The notes under the pieces are model-generated. The model saw only the letters and a list, made by a program, of their open reading frames with translations. It was not told the origin of the DNA and made no database searches. Of a DNA stretch of 64,000 bases, positions 9,434-18,665 are shown in pieces. Position 1 is the first letter of the stretch; each line of letters opens with the position of its first letter. The stretch covers positions 806,001 through 870,000 of the forward strand of contig JAWKHH010000001.1 in NCBI GenBank assembly GCA_041394945.1, in the 5' to 3' direction. The position numbers and the translations under genes are program-made. The DNA comes from Bryobacteraceae bacterium (GTDB taxonomy: Bacteria > Acidobacteriota > Terriglobia > Bryobacterales > Bryobacteraceae).

Positions 9434-10705
9434 TCAGAAGGACAGCCCGACGAGCAATTCGGCTTGATTTCGCTTTGTCCGGGAGCCAGCGGAATCGGCA
9501 TCCGCCGCCCAATGGGTGTATCGGACGACAGGGCCAATCTTCAGCCTCCCAAGTTGCGCTTCAACACCTAATCCGGCAGTGCCGGCATAAGCGGACGGTG
9601 CTGCATCGTTCAGGTTTCCCGCAACACGGAAGGATGGCCCGGCCTCAATAAATGGCTTGAGCGGACGGGAACCGAACCTGTACTTCGCCAACGCCGGGAA
9701 TTGCCACGTCACAACGGTGGCCGGCGAGATGCTGTGGAGTGAACCATCGGGCCGAACGCCAGCCATCGTCAGATTCATCGGCTGGTACAGTGCGTCGATC
9801 TCCACCGAAAGACCACGGCACAGTAGTCCGACCTCCAGCGTCGGGCCGATGACGTAATCCTTGAGCGTCGAATACGAGCGTGACCGCGTCGGCTCAACGC
9901 CACCGCCAGGCCCGATGATGAATCCGGTGCTCTCATGTCCGAAGGCATCCGTCAACGCTGCGCCGCCGATCACACCAAACGAGAAGTGCGGCCCTGAAGA
10001 TTGACCGAACGATGAACCCCCGGACGTAAACACAACCCCAGTGGACAGTCTGAAGTTGTACTGGTTCCAATAACCCGTGTTTATGCCGCCGGAGCGGGTC
10101 TGCAACAGTTCCGGCTGAACGATGCGATAGGACAGCCGATCCGTGATGCGGTAATCGACGCTGCCGCCGAACGAGGCGGCGAACGTGCTGGCGCTTGCAA
10201 ACGTGCGCTCCGTGATTGGGGGAAGTGGATTCCCAAAAAGGTCCGGTGGTCGCTTGATGGCCTCAACAAGCGTCAGGACAAGCGTGTTCGTGTGCGCCAC
10301 TCCCATCAATGCCCGTACGTTTACAGATAGCCGATCACGCTTCAACAGCCGCACTTCCGGTCCCAACAAAATTGTGTGCTGGCGCATATCGCCGGGTGTG
10401 GCTTCCACTCTCATCAGTTCACCCGGCGTAGTCAAGCCGTTGATCGTGTACGGAGTCAAACCCCGTTTTCCGTAATGGCCGCCGAAATCGACGAGCAAGC
10501 CGATCCGGCGTGTCAAGTTCAGTTTCACTGAAGCGTTCCAGCCGTTCAGACTGGCGGATTTCAACACAATCCTTGGTTGCTCCGTCAGTTGCAGATAGGA
10601 ATACCCGCCGAACACTTCCACCCTTGTCGTCTCTTGTGCCACCACACTGAGCGGAAGAAGCAACACAAATAGGGCACGGAGATTGCCTGATCTATTGGCA
10701 GTCAT
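9434..10705 (-). CDS. Outer membrane beta-barrel protein of unknown function
   Basis: This protein of about 423 residues starts at the ATG at 10703-10705, which gives a signal peptide (NLRALFVLLLPLSVVAQ) directly before the mature start ETTRVEVFGGYSYLQL. That segment is typical of OmpA/OmpW-like barrels in Acidobacteriota. Alternating hydrophobic strands run throughout (NASVKLNLTRRIGLLVDFGG, SFGGSVDYRITDRLSYRIVQ, PTLEVGLLCRGLSVEIDALY) and the chain ends in a strand with terminal Phe (QAELLVGLSF), the hallmark of barrel assembly. The length suggests two barrel modules in tandem, since a first barrel-like half appears to end near residue 190 and a second follows. No enzymatic signature is visible. 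Confidence 0.75.
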   Translation of the reverse strand: MTANRSGNLRALFVLLLPLSVVAQETTRVEVFGGYSYLQLTEQPRIVLKSASLNGWNASVKLNLTRRIGLLVDFGGHYGKRGLTPYTINGLTTPGELMRVEATPGDMRQHTILLGPEVRLLKRDRLSVNVRALMGVAHTNTLVLTLVEAIKRPPDLFGNPLPPITERTFASASTFAASFGGSVDYRITDRLSYRIVQPELLQTRSGGINTGYWNQYNFRLSTGVVFTSGGSSFGQSSGPHFSFGVIGGAALTDAFGHESTGFIIGPGGGVEPTRSRSYSTLKDYVIGPTLEVGLLCRGLSVEIDALYQPMNLTMAGVRPDGSLHSISPATVVTWQFPALAKYRFGSRPLKPFIEAGPSFRVAGNLNDAAPSAYAGTAGLGVEAQLGRLKIGPVVRYTHWAADADSAGSRTKRNQAELLVGLSF

Positions 10706-10988
10706 GTGAGTTGTTTGTGAAACAACAAAGCCCTTGCAGTTCTTCTGCCGTTTGAGCAAGGGCTCGCAAAACGCGCCAACCGGGAAGGCGCGAGTCAAAC
10801 TTGCCGGGAAACGCGCCCGATGCTGACATCTGCTGGGTAACTGCCGGATAGATCCTCCCTGACGTAGTGTAGAGAATCTTCAGTGGTACCTGTGCAGTCG
10901 GAAACCGGATCGTAAGCTACAACCAGAGGTGCTCTTCGGGCACAACAGTGCGCCGAACGATCAAAGCCTCATCTATTGAGCCGCGGAG

Positions 10989-11750
10989 CTACTGGGTTGA
11001 GATTGGGTAGTACGTCCAGCGAAAGCTGCCTTTGCGAACACCGAGCAGGTAGCGCCCGGGGTTCAATCCGGTGAGGTCAGCCCGAAGCCGCAAGACGACA
11101 GTGCGATCTTCAAAGACTGCCGACCCGAGCACAGTCACGAGCGGAGTCTCCATTTCGCGAAGAATCTGTACTTCGTATTGGCCTTCTTCGCTCCCGATCG
11201 GCAGGTACACCGACAACTCCAACGGCCTTGTTGGGAGCGACGCGACGACTTCCTCCGCGGGGGCGGGTAGCTGCTCACCTCGAACCGGCGACCGGTTCCT
11301 GAGGTCAACGATCGCCATTTCATACTGAGTTGGCGGCGACTGCGGAGGCGACGGCGCCTTCTGAACGATGGTCGGCTGAGATTGTCGAAGCCCTCGCTGG
11401 CCCGATGGGCCGTAAAACCAGATCGCGACGCCCACGGTGATCACCAGGGAGGCGCACAGAGCCAGGATCTTCAGGTTCTTCGAGAGCCTCTCCTTGCGCA
11501 ACAGGTGTTCGTACTCCGCGAAGCACGGCGAACAGCACGTTAAGTGCTCGATCACGCCCTCGCTCTCACCAGCGCCGCGCGTCTTCCGGGCAACGGACTG
11601 AAGCGCTTCCTGAGCTGGGCAGCCGGACCGCTCAGGATTAGGGAAGCCGGTGCGAAAGACGCGGGCCGCCGCGGCGATAAATTCTGCTTCCCGCTTGCGG
11701 GAAAGCGCCTCGTGCGCTGAGGTTGGCGACATTGGAACTTGTGGGTTCAC
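10989..11750 (-). CDS. Probable membrane anti-sigma factor
   Basis: This 253-residue protein has a cytoplasmic N-terminal domain with a His/Cys cluster (EGVIEHLTCCSPCFAEYEHLL, about residues 85-105) reminiscent of zinc-containing anti-sigma domains (HxxxCxxC). A single membrane helix follows (LKILALCASLVITVGVAIWFY, about 112-132), then an external domain with a beta-rich end (VRKGSFRWTYYPIS). It overlaps the sigma-factor gene by four bases, which is the normal arrangement for an anti-sigma partner. The exported part is Pro-rich near the membrane (APSPPQSPPTQ). The signal it senses is unknown. Confidence 0.75.
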   Translation of the reverse strand: MNPQVPMSPTSAHEALSRKREAEFIAAAARVFRTGFPNPERSGCPAQEALQSVARKTRGAGESEGVIEHLTCCSPCFAEYEHLLRKERLSKNLKILALCASLVITVGVAIWFYGPSGQRGLRQSQPTIVQKAPSPPQSPPTQYEMAIVDLRNRSPVRGEQLPAPAEEVVASLPTRPLELSVYLPIGSEEGQYEVQILREMETPLVTVLGSAVFEDRTVVLRLRADLTGLNPGRYLLGVRKGSFRWTYYPISTQ

Positions 11751-12343
11751 CGCTCTCCCCGTCCTCTCCTCTCCGAACCCTTGCCCAACAAGCGGCTTCG
11801 GGCCTTCTTGATTGCATTGGCGAACTGGACCTCAGCGTTGTGGGCGCTGATCCCAAACGCCTGGCCGATTTCGGCCCATGAATCGCGCCGAAGTCGGCGG
11901 ATCACCATGACCTGAATCTTTGGGTCCAAATAGCTGAGGATTTGCTTGAACTGGATCTCATCCTCCAGCATGGAGACCCAACTATGGTCGGGTTCGATCC
12001 TCCCGTCCACGAAGGTTTCCACCGAATCAACATACTGGATTCTCTCTTCCCGGACCATCCGGCGATTGTACTTTCGAACGAATGCCAAGTATAGATAAGA
12101 GTCGAGACTGCGAATGTGGTTACGTTGCCGGCTTCGGCGTATGGCTCTCGAGACGCAGTGACAGGCCGCTTCCAGGATCTCAGCCGCCGGCGCGAGATCC
12201 TGCCCTGCAGCCCGGACGTATTGGAGCACACGGCTCCAGATCCGGTGGGCGGCTTCGATCACCTCCCGACTGACCGGGTTACCGTGTTCGTCCGTTTCGC
12301 TGATCCACAGCGGCGGCGGACTAACACTGGGGTACTCCTGCAT
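11747..12343 (-). CDS. ECF-type RNA polymerase sigma factor
   Basis: This 198-residue protein has a sigma-70 region 2-like helical part (SLDSYLYLAFVRKYNRRMVREE, about residues 80-101) and a C-terminal region 4 helix-turn-helix (RRDSWAEIGQAFGISAHNAEVQFANAIKKAR, residues about 153-184). It is divergent compared with textbook ECF factors, and the region 2 DNA-melting segment is hard to place. The gene overlaps the putative anti-sigma gene at its 3' end by four bases. The TonB receptor gene is transcribed divergently from about 200 bases away and could be one target. The CHAT and S41 proteases nearby could also belong to the regulon, but that is inference. Confidence 0.78.
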   Translation of the reverse strand: MQEYPSVSPPPLWISETDEHGNPVSREVIEAAHRIWSRVLQYVRAAGQDLAPAAEILEAACHCVSRAIRRSRQRNHIRSLDSYLYLAFVRKYNRRMVREERIQYVDSVETFVDGRIEPDHSWVSMLEDEIQFKQILSYLDPKIQVMVIRRLRRDSWAEIGQAFGISAHNAEVQFANAIKKARSRLLGKGSERRGRGER

Positions 12344-12550
12344 GAGACTGCTCGTTCCCTACCGCATCAGCCCTGGCTGCGGAAGGCGTTGTCCAAGCCC
12401 CAATATAATAGAGACGTCGCCTCGGCTGAACCTCAATAAGACCTTATGACGGCATATGCCCGCGTAACGTACTCAATTCAAAGGATCCACGTCAGGCGTT
12501 GAGGTTTTGCCCGGGAGAAGCCTCTTGATACTCAGGAGGGCGTCTTTTCC

Positions 12551-15500
12551 ATGAAAACGAGATCTCGACGCGTTTTCCTCTTCTGGGCAACGGTCCTTGT
12601 GCCAGTTCTTACGCTGGCCCAAGTTCCAACGGGCAGTCTCGGAGGTGTGGTTCTCGATGAATCTGAGGCCGCGATTCAGCAAGCCAAGGTCACAGTTGTT
12701 AACCGAGACACAGGCGCGCAGCGATCGCTGGTGTCCGGCGCCGACGGGATCTTTCTCGTTGCCGGCCTCCCGCCAGGGACCTACGAGGTCAGAGCGGAGG
12801 CGAAGGGATTTCGGACTCTTGTCCAAACGGCAGCAATCCGGACAGGAAACACCACGAGGGTTGATCTGCAACTCCCGCTCGGGGCCCTGGAGCAGATCGT
12901 TGAAGCGATCGACCGAATTCCGCCACTGGATTACGAAAAGCACGGGATAGGGGGTGGGGTCTCACGATTCCAGATCGAGAACTTGCCGCTGAATGGACGG
13001 GAGTTTCTCCAGTTGGCCGTCATGGAGCCCGGTGTGGCCGCCGCGCCCGGCGCCGGATTCTTCACACGGCGATTCGATGTTTCGGTATTGGGTGCTCCGC
13101 CTGAACAAACGCGGGTCACGATGGATGGAGGGCCCATCTTCGGACCGGTCGCAGGCGGAACCCCACAGAATTTCTCTCAAGAGGTGGTTCGGGAGTTCCA
13201 GGTCTCAACAGCGAACTTCGATTTGAGCACAGGACTAACGGGGTCGGGAGCGATCAACGTCGCCACACGTTACGGAGGGAACGACTACCATGGCAGCGGG
13301 TTCTTCTTCTTCCGGGATCACAACATCGCCGCATACCCGGCGCTGCGCCGCGAGCCCACGAATCCCGATCCGTTCTTCGCCAGACGGCAGGCCGGCTTCC
13401 ACCTTGGCGGACCACTAAAGAAGGATCGCCTGTTCTTTTTCACGACCTTCGAGCATATGAACCAGGACGGTGCGGTCACAGTGCAGCCGAGGGTGCCCGA
13501 GTTCTTCAGCTTCGGCGGCATCTTCCCCAGTCACTTTACGGGCAACCAAGTCACGGGCCGCTTCGACGTCCGGATCAACGAAAAGAACAGCATGTTTCTG
13601 CGCTACTCGCACGATGGCAACGACGGCTTCGTCCCACCCGCGGGACAGGGGAATCTCCCCTCGAACTGGAGCCGGAACAGCAATTGGGCGGACCAGAGCA
13701 TCGTCTCCGTGACGACCGTGCTACGGCCCAATCTGATCAACGAACTTCGGTTCTCCTATTGGTATTGGCACACTCGTAATCGGGCGCCCAGTCGAACTGA
13801 GTGTCCGGGCGATTGCATCGGTCTCGGGCTGCCGGAGATCAGTATTCTCGGTACCGACTTCGTCGCCGGCAACTATGTGCTCGTGCCGCAGGGTGGAGAT
13901 TTCCGTCGTTACCACACCGCCGACCACATAACGTCGCAGACGGGCCGCCACCAGTTCCGCTTCGGATTCGAGTGGCAGTTTGACCGAGGTGACGGATTCC
14001 TGGCCCTCTTTGATCCAGCGTCGATGGTGTTGTATTCACCTCAAATTGTCCAGGCCTTCAACGCAGACCCACGGGTTCCGCCACAGGCCCGTATTCCGCT
14101 GGCGGCGTCGTTTCGTACGCTCAACGATCTCCTGCAACTCCCCCTCATCGGTGCCTCCATCGGATTCGGGGATCCGCGTCAGCCGCCGTCGTTCGGATTT
14201 GAGGGCGCCAGGAAGGACCACATCGTCCGGTTCTACTGGCAAGATCGGTGGCGGGTACGGCCGCGGTTCACCTTGAACTACGGCCTCGCGTACCACTACC
14301 AGACGAATCTTGCTAATCACGACCTCAGGAAGCCGGACTATCTGTCCCCGCTCCTTGGGTCCGGCGGTCTGGCGCCAACAGAACGCGATCAGAACAACTT
14401 CGCACCATCGCTCGGCGTGGCTTGGGCAGCGACACAGGATCACAAGACCGTGCTCCGCGCCGGTGGCGGCATGTACTACGATCTGCCTCTCGCGCTGACG
14501 CGGTTGCAGGAACGTTCCACAATTGGCCCACGTGGAACTGGCAGAGTGGTGATCGACGCTTCCCTCGTACCGAATCCCATCCCAGGACTTCCCACGGTGC
14601 CGCTTGGGCGTCCGCTGAACTTCCAGAGCGGTCCAACCCACTTCACCGGCGCCCATCTCCTCTCGATTCTGCCGAGTGTCCGAGGAGTGTTGATGCAGCA
14701 GTTCGGCAATCCCAACAACACCGACCTCACGGTGAGGAACATCGACGTGTTCAAACAAGGCGGCGGACTCTTGGCGCGCGATTTCGTGGCGCCTTACTCG
14801 CTACATTTCAACGTCGGAGTACAGCGGGAGATTTTCCCGGACCTCGTCCTCAGCGCAGATTTCGTGCGGCGGCGCTCGGTCCATCGGGACACCGGTGGTA
14901 TCGACCTCAATCGATGGAACGGCGCCACAGGCCCTGTCATCCCGGCGTGCGTCGGGCAGCAAGCGCTGGACGCCAGAGCGCGGTGCTCGACTGGGCCTAT
15001 TGATGTACAGCTCAGTGCAGGGCGCTCACGATATACAGGTTTCCTAGTCAAGCTAGACCGGCGGTGGTCGCAACGATTCCAGTTCGCGCTCGCCTACGCC
15101 TTGGCAAGCAGTGTGGGGTTGAATCAGGTCATCAACAACGACAACTGGTTTGAGAGTTACGGTCCAACCGCGAGTGATCGACGGCACGCTCTTACTGTGT
15201 CAGGCATTGTGGATCTGCCTTGGGGGTTCAGGCTCTCCTCGATCTCCACCTTCATGAGCAAGCCACCGTTCCGCGCACAACTCTTCGGGCTCGACCTGAA
15301 CGGTGACGGCACCATCAACGATCTGTTGCCGGGGACCAGATGGAACGACTTGAATCGGGGGCTCGGCAAAGCAGACCTTGCGCGACTGGTCGATGCCTTC
15401 AACGCCAGTGCCGCTGGGAGTCGCACTCCGACGGGCCAGGTGATTCCACGAGTCACTCTTCCCGTGGATTTCGCTTTTGGCGATCGATTCTTCTCCACAG

Positions 15501-15715
15501 ATGTCCGGCTCGGCAAGATCATTCGGTTGCGCGAGCGATACGAGCTGAACGTCTTCGGGGAGGTCTTCAACGTGCTTAACGTCGCCAACCTCACCGGACA
15601 CGGCCTGAATCTCCTTCAGAGTTCCGCTTTCGGGCAGCCGGCGAATCGTGCCACGCAGGTGTTCGGCTCCGGCGGGCCGAGAGCGTTTCAACTCGCGGCC
15701 AGATTCAGCTTCTGA
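12551..15715 (+). CDS. TonB-dependent receptor, Oar-like, with N-terminal carboxypeptidase regulatory-like domain
   Basis: This 1054-residue outer-membrane receptor has a signal peptide (RVFLFWATVLVPVLTLAQ) directly followed by a carboxypeptidase regulatory-like beta-sandwich (GSLGGVVLDESEAAIQQAKV through PGTYEVRAEAKGFRT, about residues 28-95). A plug domain follows (NLPLNGREFLQLAVMEPGV) and then a large barrel that ends in Phe (AFQLAARFSF). This architecture and length are characteristic of the many TonB-dependent transporters in Acidobacteriota. A GGAGG lies 10 bases before the ATG at 12551. The ligand is not predictable; these receptors are usually linked to polysaccharide, peptide or metal uptake. 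Confidence 0.92.
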   Translation: MKTRSRRVFLFWATVLVPVLTLAQVPTGSLGGVVLDESEAAIQQAKVTVVNRDTGAQRSLVSGADGIFLVAGLPPGTYEVRAEAKGFRTLVQTAAIRTGNTTRVDLQLPLGALEQIVEAIDRIPPLDYEKHGIGGGVSRFQIENLPLNGREFLQLAVMEPGVAAAPGAGFFTRRFDVSVLGAPPEQTRVTMDGGPIFGPVAGGTPQNFSQEVVREFQVSTANFDLSTGLTGSGAINVATRYGGNDYHGSGFFFFRDHNIAAYPALRREPTNPDPFFARRQAGFHLGGPLKKDRLFFFTTFEHMNQDGAVTVQPRVPEFFSFGGIFPSHFTGNQVTGRFDVRINEKNSMFLRYSHDGNDGFVPPAGQGNLPSNWSRNSNWADQSIVSVTTVLRPNLINELRFSYWYWHTRNRAPSRTECPGDCIGLGLPEISILGTDFVAGNYVLVPQGGDFRRYHTADHITSQTGRHQFRFGFEWQFDRGDGFLALFDPASMVLYSPQIVQAFNADPRVPPQARIPLAASFRTLNDLLQLPLIGASIGFGDPRQPPSFGFEGARKDHIVRFYWQDRWRVRPRFTLNYGLAYHYQTNLANHDLRKPDYLSPLLGSGGLAPTERDQNNFAPSLGVAWAATQDHKTVLRAGGGMYYDLPLALTRLQERSTIGPRGTGRVVIDASLVPNPIPGLPTVPLGRPLNFQSGPTHFTGAHLLSILPSVRGVLMQQFGNPNNTDLTVRNIDVFKQGGGLLARDFVAPYSLHFNVGVQREIFPDLVLSADFVRRRSVHRDTGGIDLNRWNGATGPVIPACVGQQALDARARCSTGPIDVQLSAGRSRYTGFLVKLDRRWSQRFQFALAYALASSVGLNQVINNDNWFESYGPTASDRRHALTVSGIVDLPWGFRLSSISTFMSKPPFRAQLFGLDLNGDGTINDLLPGTRWNDLNRGLGKADLARLVDAFNASAAGSRTPTGQVIPRVTLPVDFAFGDRFFSTDVRLGKIIRLRERYELNVFGEVFNVLNVANLTGHGLNLLQSSAFGQPANRATQVFGSGGPRAFQLAARFSF

Positions 15716-15897
15716 TAGTCAGTTACCCCTGAAGGAGTCATAGAGCGGTCTACTACCGACTGAGTTGCTACTCGTGTCGAAATTCGCCGAGCGAATCGTG
15801 TTGTCAGAAAAGGGTCGAGACGCAGTGTCGGAGGCTTCGACGGAAACGTCATCGTCCAACCGAAACGAGCACATGTAAAAAACTTCCAGGCGGTTGT

Positions 15898-16605
15898 ATG
15901 CCGAAAGCAGTTGCCTCTTCCCAGACTCCCTCCTCCCCAGAGTCGCCCGCGGCCGAGGGAGGGGCGCAGCACAAAGCATCCCAGCGGCAGACCAAGACGG
16001 GACCCATCAAGGGACGGAAATTCGGTAGGCCCCGAGGCGAGACATGTTGCTGGACTCCCGAGTTGGACGAACTCTTGAAAGCCGCTTGGGCGCGCGGCGG
16101 TCTCCGGGCGGCGCGCCGTGCGATTAGACGGGAGCAGCCAACTTGGTCCTGGTGTTCGATCAAGAAACGCGCGGCTGCACTTGGCTTGTGTCGGCCGAAG
16201 CCCCGGCCCTGGTCGGACACCGACGTCAACCACCTGCTTTGGTCCATTGACAGTAACGCCTCTCTTGCGTTGATCGCGGAACGGCTCGGACGCACAGTCG
16301 CGGCGATCCGGAAAAGGCTCTGGGATCTCGGATACAAGGCTGAGAGTCTTGGGGGCTACAAGGTGAAGGAAGTCGCGGACATGATCTGTGTACCGCCTGG
16401 AAGGGTTCAGTATTGGGTTGAGGAGCAGATGCTCCTCACCAAGGGAGGGCGCATCACGGAGAGCTCGCTATCGAAGTTCCTGAACGACGCCCCAGAGAAG
16501 ATTCCATACGAGGCCTTGAGCCCAGAGATGCGTAACTGGCTTTGCGAAATGGGCTACCCGGCCGATCAGGCAGAGCCGAGAGTGGCAAGTGTAGGTGAAC
16601 AGTAG
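15898..16605 (+). CDS. DNA-binding protein with SANT/Myb-like and MerR-like helix-turn-helix domains
   Basis: This 235-residue protein seems built from three short helical DNA-binding modules. The first is a SANT/Myb-like unit (CWTPELDELLKAAWARGGLR, about residues 50-70) with a GcrA-like flavour. The second is similar (PWSDTDVNHLLWSIDSNASL, about 102-122) and continues into a homeodomain-like helix (LIAERLGRTVAAIRKRLWDL). The third is a MerR/excisionase-like segment (YKVKEVADMICVPPGRVQYW, about 152-172). The N-terminal 45 residues are disordered and basic. It may be a regulator or mobile-element accessory protein. The neighbour on the opposite strand ends five bases after its stop. Confidence 0.6.
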   Translation: MPKAVASSQTPSSPESPAAEGGAQHKASQRQTKTGPIKGRKFGRPRGETCCWTPELDELLKAAWARGGLRAARRAIRREQPTWSWCSIKKRAAALGLCRPKPRPWSDTDVNHLLWSIDSNASLALIAERLGRTVAAIRKRLWDLGYKAESLGGYKVKEVADMICVPPGRVQYWVEEQMLLTKGGRITESSLSKFLNDAPEKIPYEALSPEMRNWLCEMGYPADQAEPRVASVGEQ

Positions 16606-16609
16606 AAGG

Positions 16610-17572
16610 TTAGGTCGGCGCCGGGACGAAATATTCGTCGGCTGCGCAGAGCCAGTCGGCAAACGATGGATACGAGCGAGGGGGTACGCGAAGCCATTCA
16701 TCGTGACATCTGTGGAGGTAGTGGACGAGTCGATGGTACCGAGGGTGATGAACTACGTGATACCGCAACGCTACATTCCAGCGCTCCGCCCGAGCCGTGG
16801 CCCCCCACCGGGCCCCTCCGAAGCGGACCAGACGAAAGAACAAAGACCTGTCCCAAATGGTCTGGGGATACGATGCGGTCGGGAAATCCGGGAAACGGCG
16901 GCGTAGTTCTTTCAGAGCAAGCTCGCCGAGCGGTTGCTCCGGATCGGAAATGCAGGCCATCCAGAGCGCGAACCCCCGTAACTCGATCAATTCGGAGGCG
17001 GCGCTTCGCAAGCGCACGGGATCAACGTTGGCCAGTTGCTCGCCGGCGCGGGCTTTATCGCTTCCGCTTTCGGTGAGGGCGTGAGTGGCGATGACCTGGG
17101 CCGTCCATTCTTCGAAATCTGGCCACTGCGAAGGACGCTCACGATGCCAGGCTTCCTTCGTGCGCTCCCAAAGGCTCCAGGCCTGCTCCGTGCGGAGATC
17201 TTTGTATGCATAGAACATCACGGCGTCAAACCAGCCCTGGCTTTTCGCCTCGGCGAAATGATGCACCACGATCCATTCCTCCAGGGACTGCCAGAGGAAG
17301 CTCTGATCGTGCGAATACTCCTGTTGTCGCGGAACCTCGTCTTCTAGAAACCCAGGGCATCGGGCTCCCAACGCAGCGCGAACGATGTCGGGAAGTGGCA
17401 CTTCGAACTCGGAGATTGCGCGGACCCACAAAACGAAGATGTGCCATTCCGCGTATGCAGAAGCAGCCTCCAGCAGGCGGCGCCACGGAATTAGAAGGGC
17501 CTGCTGCAAGGCCTTATGCTTGCTGCCGAGACGGACTTGGAAGACGAGTTGTTCGAAGTCTCTTTTCGCCAT
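16610..17572 (-). CDS. Hypothetical protein, about 320 residues, helical and Trp-rich
   Basis: I do not recognise this family. The ATG at 17570-17572 gives MAKRDFEQLVFQVRLGSKHK; an upstream GTG at 17602 in the same frame is possible. The protein is largely alpha-helical and rich in Trp, Arg and Glu, with several WxxWxxxxxxWH-like clusters (ASAYAEWHIFVLWVRAISEF, EQAWSLWERTKEAWHRERPS, HDEWLRVPPRSYPSFADWL). The recurrence of a Trp plus Pro-Ser-aromatic unit near 150 and 310 hints at an internal duplication. There is no signal peptide or membrane helix. It is convergent with the HTH gene. Confidence 0.6.
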   Translation of the reverse strand: MAKRDFEQLVFQVRLGSKHKALQQALLIPWRRLLEAASAYAEWHIFVLWVRAISEFEVPLPDIVRAALGARCPGFLEDEVPRQQEYSHDQSFLWQSLEEWIVVHHFAEAKSQGWFDAVMFYAYKDLRTEQAWSLWERTKEAWHRERPSQWPDFEEWTAQVIATHALTESGSDKARAGEQLANVDPVRLRSAASELIELRGFALWMACISDPEQPLGELALKELRRRFPDFPTASYPQTIWDRSLFFRLVRFGGARWGATARAERWNVALRYHVVHHPRYHRLVHYLHRCHDEWLRVPPRSYPSFADWLCAADEYFVPAPT

Positions 17573-17915
17573 CAACAACCTGTTTCTGGGGGAGGCAGCC
17601 ACGACTCTTCGTCAAAACTTATCTACTCTACCAACTCCATTCTGCGCATGGAAGAGGGGAAGTCAAGACGATGGGCTCGGCAGCGGAGCCGGCCGGGATC
17701 GAGAGTCCGATGCTTGGCGCCGGCACTGTTCTAGCAGCGTACACGAGAGCGAACGTCCTGGCGAATCCACAACGATTGTGCGCTGTGCAGCAAAGTAATG
17801 GCAACAGTCCCGGACGCACGTTCCCGAGCGGAGGGAATGCCCGGGCATGGCTGCCTGTCAATCTTCAACTCCCTGATATCGTCAGTTCCCGGGTTTTTGG
17901 ACTTCGGAGGGCAGC

Positions 17916-18584
17916 ATGGCAGGATCGTCGCGACACGTGAACAGAACGTGGGAACACCGAGAAATCCTGTTCTGGCTACTACTGCTCGGCAGTTGGCAAT
18001 TTCTGACGGCTCAGGGAGGGAGAAACGCCACGGTCGGGGCTGTGGGAACAGCAGCTTTCCTACTATTCGCCGGCTGTAATTTGGGCAAGTTGAGGGGCTT
18101 GGGACTGGCCAACGCCGGTTGGCGGCCGACAACCGCTGCCGGATGGTTGGTCGCGGCGTCGAGCGGGCTCGTCGCCGGCGCCGCTGTTTATGCGATTGGA
18201 TCGGCAAGCGGTCAGAACATGATGCTGAGCAGTGACTGGAGGCTTGTAGTCCTCCAGTTGACGCTTGGCCCTGTACTCGAAGAGGTTGTGTTTCGGGGCT
18301 ACCTGTTCGCGTTGTTGGAGTGGTCGTTTCGGACGTTCGCCACAGATTGTGTTCTCAATTGGTTGGTCGTCATCACGGCGGCTCTGGTCTTTGCTGTCGT
18401 GCATCTGGCGCAACCCGGCGTCAGTTGGCTGCAGTTGGCGTGCATCACGTCAACTGGAACCCTATACGGCTGGATCCGGCAACGCTCGGGATCGACCGCA
18501 CCGGCAGCGATGGCCCACGCTGCATACAACCTGATGCTCTACGCGGCCGCCGGCGTGCCAGCGCTTCACTACTATTCCGCCTGA
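17916..18584 (+). CDS. CPBP family intramembrane metalloprotease (type II CAAX protease-like)
   Basis: This 222-residue polytopic membrane protein carries all CPBP/Abi signature motifs: the glutamate motif LGPVLEEVVFRGYLFALLEW (EExxxR, about residues 110-125), the first histidine motif LVFAVVHLAQPG (about 155-165), and the last motif AMAHAAYNLMLY near the C-terminus (about 200). Several membrane helices surround them. Family members act as membrane peptidases or in bacteriocin immunity; the substrate here is unknown. Most interesting is that its last 270 bases recur in a damaged copy at 47690-47968 on the same strand, on the far side of the accessory island. Confidence 0.88.
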   Translation: MAGSSRHVNRTWEHREILFWLLLLGSWQFLTAQGGRNATVGAVGTAAFLLFAGCNLGKLRGLGLANAGWRPTTAAGWLVAASSGLVAGAAVYAIGSASGQNMMLSSDWRLVVLQLTLGPVLEEVVFRGYLFALLEWSFRTFATDCVLNWLVVITAALVFAVVHLAQPGVSWLQLACITSTGTLYGWIRQRSGSTAPAAMAHAAYNLMLYAAAGVPALHYYSA

Positions 18585-18627
18585 TGAGACCAGAGCTTTC
18601 GATAGCCGAGCGATGACAGCAATTGTG

Positions 18628-18656
18628 TTGACAAATGATATTGTCTCTGCAATGAT
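18628..18656 (+). promoter_or_regulatory. Sigma-70-like promoter with overlapping palindrome before the DUF6932/XRE pair
   Basis: A perfect TTGACA at 18628-18633 is followed after 17 bases by AATGAT at 18651-18656. A palindrome GACAA-ATGATA-TTGTC (18630-18645) overlaps the -35 box and spacer, a good site for autorepression by the XRE protein. Transcription would begin close to the TTG start at 18666, so the message may be almost leaderless, or the true -10 may lie further down. Confidence 0.55.
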
Positions 18657-18665
18657 GGAGGCAGC

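Noticed and set aside
9041..9571. Plus-strand frame of 176 codons after the S41 peptidase
   Set aside because: Overlaps the well-supported barrel gene on the other strand; sequence is Ser/Arg/Pro-rich without fold-like pattern.
12404..12409. Perfect TATAAT upstream of the TonB receptor gene
   Set aside because: No acceptable -35 box at 16-18 bases; the nearest TTG-containing hexamer is only 9 bases away.
14036..14758. Minus-strand frame of 240 codons inside the TonB receptor gene
   Set aside because: Antisense shadow of a well-supported receptor; no motif or ribosome binding site.
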